From the NCBI GenBank assembly GCA_964602445.1, contig CAZRQV010000015.1, forward strand, positions 1 through 48,373: DNA of 48,373 bases. The letters are read 5' to 3'. The first letter of the stretch is position 1, and each line of letters starts with the position of its first letter. This document shows positions 42,119 through 48,373 of the stretch, one piece after another. The notes under the pieces are model-generated. The model ran no database searches. It was not told where the DNA came from and was given only the letters and a program-made list of their open reading frames with translations. The position numbers and the translations under genes are program-made. The DNA comes from HGM12587 sp964602445. Lineage in GTDB: Bacteria > Bacillota > Clostridia > Lachnospirales > Lachnospiraceae.

Positions 42119-43030
42119 ATGAATACAAATGCAAATTTTAAATCAGGTTTTGTAACATTGATCGGAAGACCGAATGTGGGAAAATCAACATTGATGAATC
42201 GTCTGATCGGACAGAAGATTGCGATTACATCAAACAAACCGCAGACGACAAGAAACCGTATTCAGACTGTTTATACAGATGAAAGAGGGCAGATCGTATT
42301 TTTGGATACGCCCGGAATTCATAAAGCAAAAAATAAACTGGGCGAATATATGGTAAATGTGGCAGAACGTACGCTGAAAGAAGTAGACGTTGTGCTGTGG
42401 CTGGTAGAACCGACTACCTTTATCGGTGCAGGGGAACAGCATATTGCGGCACAGTTAAAAATGGTAAAAACACCAATCGTACTTGTGATCAATAAAGTAG
42501 ATACTGTCAAAAAAGAAGAAGTTTTAAAATTTATTGATGCATATAAAGATATCTGCAATTTCGCTGATATTGTGCCGGTGTCTGCTTTGAAAGGACAGAA
42601 CACAGATACAGTATTGGAAGTGATCTTTAAATATCTTCCATACGGACCGGCTTTTTATGATGAAGATACAGTAACAGACCAGCCGCAACGTCAGATCGTA
42701 GCGGAAATGATCCGTGAAAAAGCACTTCGCTCTCTGGATGAAGAAATTCCTCATGGAATTGCAGTAACGATTGAAAAGATGAAAGAACGTCCGGGTGGAA
42801 AAGTTGTAGATATTGAAGCAACGATCATCTGCGAACGAGACAGTCATAAAGGAATCATCATCGGAAAAGGCGGTGCAATGCTGAAAAAGATCGGCAGTGC
42901 AGCCAGATTTGAGATTGAAAAGATGTTGGAAATGAAAGTAAATCTTCAGATTTGGGTCAAAGTACGTAAAGACTGGAGAGACAGTGATCTCTTTATGAAA
43001 AACTTTGGATACGATAAGAAAGAAATTTAA
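42119..43030 (+). CDS. era: GTPase Era
   Basis: Era is an essential GTPase for 30S assembly, binding the 3' end of 16S rRNA. The 303-residue protein shows G1 GRPNVGKST (about 17-25), the switch I segment NKPQTTRNRI, G3 DTPGIHKAKN, G4 NKVD, G5 SALKG, and a C-terminal KH domain with GIIIGKGGAMLKKIG. AGAGAAAGG stands before the ATG. It follows the M16C gene by about 20 bp and precedes recO, a frequent pairing. Confidence 0.95.
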   Translation: MNTNANFKSGFVTLIGRPNVGKSTLMNRLIGQKIAITSNKPQTTRNRIQTVYTDERGQIVFLDTPGIHKAKNKLGEYMVNVAERTLKEVDVVLWLVEPTTFIGAGEQHIAAQLKMVKTPIVLVINKVDTVKKEEVLKFIDAYKDICNFADIVPVSALKGQNTDTVLEVIFKYLPYGPAFYDEDTVTDQPQRQIVAEMIREKALRSLDEEIPHGIAVTIEKMKERPGGKVVDIEATIICERDSHKGIIIGKGGAMLKKIGSAARFEIEKMLEMKVNLQIWVKVRKDWRDSDLFMKNFGYDKKEI

Positions 43031-43101
43031 AACGGATCCGGCAGGAAAAATTCTAAAATAGAAATACAGGACACCGAATTCGGAAGGATACAGGAGATAG
43101 A

Positions 43102-43854
43102 ATGAGAGATGCGGTAACATTAACAGGAATTGTACTATCGTCAGCCCCATCCGGGGAATATGACAAGCGGGTTGTGATCCTGACAAAAGAACGGGGAAAG
43201 ATTACCGCATTTGCAAGAGGTGCAAGACGCCCGAATTCGGCATTGCTTGCATCGACAGGCTGTTTTGCATTTGGGACCTTTCTTGTATACGAAGGCAGAG
43301 ATGCCTACAGTCTGGTGCAGGCAGGAATCTCTAATTATTTTTCGGAATTAATGAATGATTTTGGAGGTGCCTATTATGGAATGTATTTCTGTGAACTTGC
43401 GGATTATTATACGCGGGAAAATAATGATGAACTGGCTGTGATGAAACTTTTATATCAGTCGCTCAGGGCTTTGAGTAAAAAGAGCCTTTCGCGAGAGTTG
43501 GTACGGTATGTATACGAACTGAAACTTTTTACCAGTGTGGGAGAATATCCACAGGTATTTCAATGTACCCAGTGCGGGAAAGAAGAAGGACTGCAGTTAT
43601 TTTCTATGTTTCATGGAGGGATGGTCTGTGAAGAATGCAGAACAAAAGCAAAAGACGGTTTGTGGCTGAATCCTTCTACTGTATACACGATGCAGTATGT
43701 GATCAGTTCTGAAGTGGAAAAACTGTATACATTTACGGTTTCAGAAGAAGTGCTGGCGGAACTGCGTATGGTAATGGATCGGTGGAGAGAGCGTTTTCTG
43801 GAAAAAAAGATGAAATCCTTGGAAATACTGGAAAGTGTGAAAGATATTTGTTGA
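43102..43854 (+). CDS. recO: DNA repair protein RecO
   Basis: RecO loads RecA with RecR in gap repair. The 250-residue protein has an N-terminal OB fold (VTLTGIVLSSAPSGEYDKRV...) and a helical part. The zinc-finger cysteines are C155 and C158 in CTQCG, with C176 and C179 in VCEECR. AGGAG precedes ATG 43102. It follows era by 71 bp, in the same operon. Its stop codon lies inside the -35 box of the next promoter. Confidence 0.93.
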   Translation: MRDAVTLTGIVLSSAPSGEYDKRVVILTKERGKITAFARGARRPNSALLASTGCFAFGTFLVYEGRDAYSLVQAGISNYFSELMNDFGGAYYGMYFCELADYYTRENNDELAVMKLLYQSLRALSKKSLSRELVRYVYELKLFTSVGEYPQVFQCTQCGKEEGLQLFSMFHGGMVCEECRTKAKDGLWLNPSTVYTMQYVISSEVEKLYTFTVSEEVLAELRMVMDRWRERFLEKKMKSLEILESVKDIC

Positions 43855-43879
43855 AATTCCAGTCTAACAACGCTATAAT
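43851..43879 (+). promoter_or_regulatory. Promoter of the lipoprotein-glyS unit
   Basis: TTGAAA (43851-43856), 17-bp spacer, TATAAT (43874-43879). The -35 overlaps the recO stop codon. Confidence 0.75.
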
Positions 43880-43910
43880 GTAAGGGATATGCTGGAGTAG
43901 GAGGAGCAAG

Positions 43911-44492
43911 ATGAAAAAATCATGGAGTCTTTTTGCAGTAATGGCAGCTGCGTTAATGTTGTCAGGCTGCGGAGAAAAGTTTGAACCGACGGAAACGACA
44001 GTTTTTGTGAATTCGAAGGGGGCTGTTCAGGGGGCAATCATGGAAAGCTTCGATCAGGCATATTATAAATTCGATGAACTTTCAGAAGAAATTGAGAAAG
44101 AAGTAAGAGCTTATTGTCTGGATCAAAAAGAAGAATCTGTTACCGTAGAATCTCTGACTCAGGAAGGAGATATCGTAACCTTATTTATGAATTATGAATC
44201 TGTACAGGATTACGGCGCATTTAATGATGTGTTGTTTTTCAGCGGAACCTACGGAGAGGCTTTAGATGCCGGTTATCTTCCAGAAGAATTGTATGATGCA
44301 GAAGGAGAACTGACTGACAGAGAAGGAGAAGGGCTGGAAGAACTTCAGGTGATCGTTACAGAAGAAAGCATTTGTGTACAGACCACAGGAAAGATCCAAT
44401 ACGTAAGTGATAATGTAAGCATCACTGATAAGAAACTCGCAAAAGTTATGGAAGCCAAAAAAAACAGACCGGCTTTTATACTATATAAATAA
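43911..44492 (+). CDS. Lipoprotein of unknown function
   Basis: The 193-residue protein has a signal peptide with lipobox LSGC (Cys20), so it is anchored on the outer face of the membrane. The mature part is acidic and begins EKFEPTETTVFVNSKGAVQG; a helical middle and beta-rich end follow. I do not recognise the family; similar short lipoproteins are widespread in Lachnospiraceae. GGAGGAG precedes the ATG. It shares a promoter with glyS, which starts 17 bp after its stop, an unusual partner for an aminoacyl-tRNA synthetase. Confidence 0.75.
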   Translation: MKKSWSLFAVMAAALMLSGCGEKFEPTETTVFVNSKGAVQGAIMESFDQAYYKFDELSEEIEKEVRAYCLDQKEESVTVESLTQEGDIVTLFMNYESVQDYGAFNDVLFFSGTYGEALDAGYLPEELYDAEGELTDREGEGLEELQVIVTEESICVQTTGKIQYVSDNVSITDKKLAKVMEAKKNRPAFILYK

Positions 44493-44509
44493 CAATGAGG
44501 AGAGATGAA

Positions 44510-45898
44510 ATGGAAAAGACAATGGACAAAATCGTAGCATTAGCAAAGAGCAGAGGATTTGTATATCCGGGTTCTGAAATCTACGGCGGACTTGCAAACA
44601 CATGGGATTACGGTAATCTTGGTGTGGAACTCAAGAACAATGTAAAGAAAGCATGGTGGCAGAAATTCGTACAGGAAAATCCATACAACGTAGGTGTGGA
44701 CTGTGCGATTCTTATGAATCCGCAGACATGGGTTGCTTCAGGACATCTTGGCGGATTTTCCGATCCTTTAATGGATTGTAAAGCATGTAAAGAACGTTTC
44801 CGCGCAGATAAACTGATTGAAGATTATATGGCAGAAAACAACATTGAAATCGAAGGCAGCGTAGATGCATGGTCTCCGGAAGAAATGAAAAAATATGTGG
44901 ATGAACATGATATCGTATGCCCAACATGCGGTAAAAAAGATTTTACAGACATTCGTCAGTTTAACCTGATGTTCAAAACATTCCAGGGTGTTACAGAAGA
45001 TGCAAAAAATACAGTATATTTAAGACCGGAAACAGCTCAGGGTATTTTCGTAAACTTTAAAAATGTTCAGAGAACATCCAGAAAGAAAGTACCATTTGGT
45101 ATTGGTCAGATCGGTAAATCTTTCAGAAATGAAATCACACCGGGTAACTTTACATTCCGTACAAGAGAATTCGAACAGATGGAACTGGAATTCTTCTGTA
45201 AACCGGGAACAGACCTTGAATGGTTTGCATACTGGAAACAGTACTGTATCGACTGGTTAAAAGCACTGGGAATGAAAGATGACGAACTTCGTGCAAGAGA
45301 TCATTCCCCGGAAGAACTTTGCTTCTACAGCCGTGCAACAACAGACTTAGAATTCAAATTCCCATTTGGCTGGGGCGAACTTTGGGGTATTGCTGACAGA
45401 ACAGATTATGACCTGACACAGCATCAGAACGTATCCGGTGAAGATATGTCTTATTTTGATGATGAACTCAAAGAAAAATATGTTCCATATGTAGTAGAAC
45501 CTTCTCTCGGTGCAGACCGTGTAGTATTAGCATTCCTTTGTGCAGCATATGATGAAGAAACATTAGAAGGCGGAGATGTAAGAACAGTTCTTCATTTCCA
45601 TCCGGCATTAGCACCTGTAAAAGTTGCAGTGCTTCCGCTTTCTAAGAAGTTAAACGAAGGTGCAGAAAAAGTATTTGCTGAACTTTCTAAGAAATACAAC
45701 TGCGAATTCGATGACAGAGGAAATATCGGTAAGAGATATCGTCGTCAGGATGAAATCGGTACACCATTCTGTGTAACTTACGATTTCGATTCTGAAGAAG
45801 ATGGAGCAGTAACTGTACGTGATCGTGACACTATGGAACAGGTACGTATTAAAATTGATGAATTAGATGCATATTTAGCAGACAAATTTACATTTTAA
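44510..45898 (+). CDS. glyS: Glycyl-tRNA synthetase (single-chain, class II)
   Basis: It charges tRNA-Gly with glycine. The 462-residue protein is the homodimeric type, not the alpha2-beta2 form. It opens with VALAKSRGFVYPGSEIYGGL. A zinc-like cysteine set (CKACKER, CPTCGKK) lies in the insertion, followed by the class-II motif 2 region SFRNEITPGNFTFRTREFEQ and motif 3 near EPSLGADRVVLAFL. ATG 44510 is chosen since AGGAGAG precedes it; an ATG at 44495 gives five extra residues. No T-box leader is present; it is transcribed with the lipoprotein gene. Confidence 0.95.
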   Translation: MEKTMDKIVALAKSRGFVYPGSEIYGGLANTWDYGNLGVELKNNVKKAWWQKFVQENPYNVGVDCAILMNPQTWVASGHLGGFSDPLMDCKACKERFRADKLIEDYMAENNIEIEGSVDAWSPEEMKKYVDEHDIVCPTCGKKDFTDIRQFNLMFKTFQGVTEDAKNTVYLRPETAQGIFVNFKNVQRTSRKKVPFGIGQIGKSFRNEITPGNFTFRTREFEQMELEFFCKPGTDLEWFAYWKQYCIDWLKALGMKDDELRARDHSPEELCFYSRATTDLEFKFPFGWGELWGIADRTDYDLTQHQNVSGEDMSYFDDELKEKYVPYVVEPSLGADRVVLAFLCAAYDEETLEGGDVRTVLHFHPALAPVKVAVLPLSKKLNEGAEKVFAELSKKYNCEFDDRGNIGKRYRRQDEIGTPFCVTYDFDSEEDGAVTVRDRDTMEQVRIKIDELDAYLADKFTF

Positions 45899-45939
45899 TC
45901 AAAGATACTGATTCAGGTATTGCAAAAGTGAATTGACAG

Positions 45940-45997
45940 CAGCCTGCTGATATTGGAAGGAATCCCGGAAAATATCAGCGGGCTGTGTTCTGTTTTT
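45940..45997 (+). terminator. Intrinsic terminator after glyS
   Basis: CAGCCTGCTGATATT (45940-45954) pairs with AATATCAGCGGGCTG (45971-45985) over 15 bp with one wobble; TGTTCTGTTTTTT follows. The next 150 bp are AT-rich with a small GTTTGA/TCAAAC palindrome. Confidence 0.8.
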
Positions 45998-46157
45998 TAG
46001 AAGAACTGAGAAGAATACTTTTTTGAGACAATAACGCATATTTTTTCGAAAAATTTTAAAAGTTAAAAAAAGATACGTTTGAGTCAAACTTTTTTGGGAC
46101 TTCAGCTATCTAAAGAAAAGTGGATATTTGATACCGAATAAAAAAGGAGTAAGATTT

Positions 46158-46451
46158 ATGAAACAGAAAAAAATAACAGCAATTTTATTAGCAGCATTGA
46201 TGGTGATGGGTACATTGACCGGATGCGGAAAAAAAGGTTCAACGGTTTCCGGTACGGTGGATGAAATCAAAGACTTTATGTTTGTGATTGAAACACCGGA
46301 AGGAGCATTTTATTCGTTCCCAATAAGCAGCGATGGTCCGATCGATCTGTCCGATATTGCTGTGGGAGATGAGATTGTTGTTGAATATGAGGGAACATTG
46401 TCTGAAATAGACCGTTTTACAGGAGAAGTGCTCTCTGTCGAAAAAGAATAA
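46158..46451 (+). CDS. Small lipoprotein, OB-fold-like
   Basis: The 97-residue protein has a signal peptide ending at lipobox LTGC (Cys23). The mature 74 residues are all beta-type: STVSGTVDEIKDFMFVIETP, then IAVGDEIVVEYEGTLSE and GEVLSVEKE. This pattern resembles DUF3221/YobA-like OB-fold lipoproteins. Function unknown. ATG 46158 follows AAAAAGGAG; the frame is open to 46128. It stands alone between terminators. Confidence 0.72.
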   Translation: MKQKKITAILLAALMVMGTLTGCGKKGSTVSGTVDEIKDFMFVIETPEGAFYSFPISSDGPIDLSDIAVGDEIVVEYEGTLSEIDRFTGEVLSVEKE

Positions 46452-46460
46452 ATTTGAAAT

Positions 46461-46511
46461 AAGAGAAAATAAGAATTGCTATTTGAAACAGCAGCACTTA
46501 TTTTCTCTTGT
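46461..46511 (+). terminator. Long hairpin after the small lipoprotein gene
   Basis: AAGAGAAAATAAG pairs perfectly with CTTATTTTCTCTT; a second small stem (GCT/AGC) is in the loop. The T-tract is inside the right arm, so termination efficiency is uncertain. The remaining 80 bp to the ppdK promoter hold nothing recognisable. Confidence 0.6.
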
Positions 46512-46589
46512 TTGGGTTAAACTTTTAACAAATCTAACAAAATGAAATATAAAAAAGCAATCTTTTTGTGCAAAATGAAATAAAATCTA

Positions 46590-46617
46590 TTGACGAATTC
46601 CAAAAGTATGGTATGAT
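46590..46617 (+). promoter_or_regulatory. ppdK promoter
   Basis: TTGACG (46590-46595), 16-bp spacer, TATGAT (46612-46617). Start of transcription should be near 46624, giving a leader of about 140 nt. Confidence 0.65.
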
Positions 46618-46625
46618 AAGTATGT

Positions 46626-46648
46626 GCGCACACAGGTGCGCTTTTTTT
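46626..46648 (+). terminator. Hairpin and T-tract at the 5' end of the ppdK transcript
   Basis: GCGCAC (46626-46631) pairs with GTGCGC (46636-46641) around ACAG, followed by seven T residues. It has the layout of an intrinsic terminator but begins within a few bases of the predicted start site. Confidence 0.55.
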
Positions 46649-46764
46649 CTCGATAGAGAAAATGATGTTGTTTAAAATAACATACGTAGACAGCATCAAA
46701 TTTTACGTGCATATTGGAGAAATTCGATATGATATTAAACAGTAAATTTAGGGAGGAACGTAGT

Positions 46765-48373
46765 ATGGCAAAATGGGTTTATATGTTCACCGAAGGTGAC
46801 GCAGGTATGAGAAACCTTTTAGGAGGCAAAGGTGCTAACTTGGCAGAAATGACAAAGCTTGGTCTTCCGGTACCACAGGGTTTCACAATTACAACAGAAG
46901 CTTGTACCCAGTATTATGAAGATGGAAGAAAGATTAACGATGAGATCATGGAACAGATCATGGAAGCAATCGTTAAGATGGAAGAAGTTACAGGCAAAAA
47001 ATTCGGTGATAAAGAAAATCCTCTTCTTGTTTCCGTTCGTTCAGGTGCGAGAGCATCTATGCCAGGTATGATGGATACTATCTTGAACCTTGGTTTAAAT
47101 GAAGAAGTAGTAAATGTATTAGCTGAAAAATCAGGAAATCCTCGTTGGGCATGGGACTGCTACAGAAGATTTATCCAGATGTATTCAGATGTAGTTATGG
47201 AAGTAGGTAAGAAATACTTCGAAGAACTGATTGATAAAATGAAAGCAGAAAAAGGAATCACACAGGACGTGGATCTGACTGCAGATGATTTAAAAGAACT
47301 TGCAAATCAGTTCAAAGCAGAATATAAAGCAAAAATCGGTGAAGAATTCCCTGTTGATCCAAAGGAACAGTTAATGGGTGCAATCAAAGCCGTATTCCGT
47401 TCATGGGACAACCCTCGTGCAAATGTATATCGTCGTGACAATGATATCCCATATTCTTGGGGAACCGCTGTTAACGTACAGATGATGGCATTTGGTAACA
47501 TGGGTGAAACATCAGGTACAGGTGTTGCATTTACACGTGATCCGGCAACAGGTGAAAAACATCTGATGGGTGAATTCCTGATGAATGCTCAGGGTGAAGA
47601 CGTTGTAGCCGGCGTTCGTACACCACAGAAAATCGATCAGTTAAAAGAAGTAATGCCAGAAGTTTACGAACAGTTCGTACAGATCTGTGCTACACTGGAA
47701 GATCATTACAGAGATATGCAGGATATGGAGTTTACAATCGAAGATAAGAAACTCTATATGTTACAGACACGTAACGGTAAGAGAACAGCTCAGGCTGCAT
47801 TAAAGATTGCTTGTGATCTGGTAGATGAAGGTATGATCACAGAAGAAAAAGCAGTTGCAATGATCGATCCTAGAAATCTTGATACATTATTACATCCACA
47901 GTTTGATGCGAAAGCATTAAAGGATGCAGTTCCTGTAGCAAAAGCATTAGGAGCATCACCAGGGGCAGCTTGCGGTAAAATTGTATTTACAGCAGAAGAT
48001 GCTGAAAGCTGGAATGCAAGAGGAGAAAAAGTAGTTCTCGTTCGTCTTGAAACATCTCCAGAAGATATTACAGGTATGAAATCTGCACAGGGTATCCTGA
48101 CAGTTCGTGGCGGTATGACATCTCATGCAGCAGTAGTTGCTCGTGGTATGGGTACTTGCTGTGTATCTGGATGCGGCGATATCGCAATGGATGAAGAAAA
48201 CAAGAAATTCACATTAGCCGGAAAAGAATATCATGAAGGTGATTTCATTTCACTGGATGGTTCTACAGGTAATATTTATGACGGCATTATCCCAACTGTA
48301 GATGCTACAATCGCAGGAGAATTCGGAAGAATCATGGGATGGGCTGACAAATACAGAAGATTAAAAGTTCGTA
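46765..48373 (+). CDS. ppdK: Pyruvate, phosphate dikinase (3' end beyond window)
   Basis: PPDK interconverts pyruvate, ATP and phosphate with PEP, AMP and pyrophosphate, and often works in the glycolytic direction in anaerobes. 536 residues are visible of a usual 875 or so. The N-terminal nucleotide-binding domain shows LLGGKGANLAEM and LVSVRSGARASMPGMMDTILN. The swivelling domain shows the phospho-histidine His454 in GGMTSHAAVVARGMG, next to the regulatory Thr in the same motif. GGGAGGAAC precedes the ATG. The PEP/pyruvate domain lies outside. It has a separate promoter. Its product PEP is the phosphate donor of the nearby enzyme I. Confidence 0.95.
   Translation, partial: MAKWVYMFTEGDAGMRNLLGGKGANLAEMTKLGLPVPQGFTITTEACTQYYEDGRKINDEIMEQIMEAIVKMEEVTGKKFGDKENPLLVSVRSGARASMPGMMDTILNLGLNEEVVNVLAEKSGNPRWAWDCYRRFIQMYSDVVMEVGKKYFEELIDKMKAEKGITQDVDLTADDLKELANQFKAEYKAKIGEEFPVDPKEQLMGAIKAVFRSWDNPRANVYRRDNDIPYSWGTAVNVQMMAFGNMGETSGTGVAFTRDPATGEKHLMGEFLMNAQGEDVVAGVRTPQKIDQLKEVMPEVYEQFVQICATLEDHYRDMQDMEFTIEDKKLYMLQTRNGKRTAQAALKIACDLVDEGMITEEKAVAMIDPRNLDTLLHPQFDAKALKDAVPVAKALGASPGAACGKIVFTAEDAESWNARGEKVVLVRLETSPEDITGMKSAQGILTVRGGMTSHAAVVARGMGTCCVSGCGDIAMDEENKKFTLAGKEYHEGDFISLDGSTGNIYDGIIPTVDATIAGEFGRIMGWADKYRRLKVR

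Noticed and set aside
42524..43186. 220-residue antisense frame over era/recO
   Set aside because: It is a shadow of strongly supported genes on the plus strand, with cysteine/histidine/phenylalanine-rich composition typical of antisense reading.
1..48373. Insertion sequences, prophage genes, CRISPR arrays, tRNA or rRNA genes
   Set aside because: None was recognised: no transposase, integrase, regular spacer repeats or cloverleaf structures.

Overview
The window looks like a chromosomal core segment of an AT-rich, Gram-positive Clostridia genome, most likely Lachnospiraceae (Blautia/Dorea/Ruminococcus-like). The reasons are the gene content (RqcH, single-chain GlyRS, pyruvate phosphate dikinase, M16C peptidase, BlaI/M56 pairs, YolD with a Y-family polymerase), the strong AGGAGG ribosome sites, and the TTGACA-17-TATAAT promoters. 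This assignment is an inference; no rRNA or tRNA is present. I see no prophage, insertion sequence or CRISPR array. Coding density is high.

1-8 kb: a palindromic non-coding element, then a run of plus-strand genes: small multidrug-export-type membrane protein, GNAT acetyltransferase, an unrecognised membrane protein, a translationally coupled radical SAM protein, RlmD, aldehyde dehydrogenase, PAP2 phosphatase and TcdA. 8-15.3 kb: a convergent membrane-anchored esterase, DUF975 and DUF2500 proteins, a UmuC/UvrX-type polymerase with its YolD partner, a second GNAT overlapping an HD hydrolase, and a convergent acyltransferase-3. 15.3-16.6 kb: manganese homeostasis, with a promoter, a yybP-ykoY riboswitch, a terminator and mntP. 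16.6-21.1 kb: a BlaI/M56 sensor-peptidase pair with its own operator, then a decayed XRE regulator carrying an in-frame TAG and a probable frameshift.

21.1-31.4 kb: a possible orphan small RNA, tgt and aroC from a shared divergent promoter, yajC, then amino-acid biosynthesis: leuB-ilvD-ilvB (branched chain) and serC-serA (serine). 31.4-36.9 kb: an APC permease, and rqcH divergent from yicC-gmk-rpoZ through interleaved promoters. 36.9-39.1 kb: the general PTS proteins in the order ptsI-ptsH, with an HPr that keeps His15 but has Arg at position 46. 39.1-48.4 kb: M16C peptidase, era, recO, a lipoprotein gene, glyS, a second small lipoprotein, and pyruvate phosphate dikinase running off the end.

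The features most worth a second look are mainly regulatory: the element at 70-232, the mntP leader, the candidate RNA at 21.2 kb, a promoter whose -35 is the loop of the preceding terminator (39.1 kb), a hairpin plus T-tract at the very start of the ppdK transcript, and the interleaved rqcH/yicC promoters. On the protein side they are the HPr S46R state, Glu in place of Asp97 in RqcH, and the doubly broken XRE gene. I did not find a clear multi-gene defence or other novel system.
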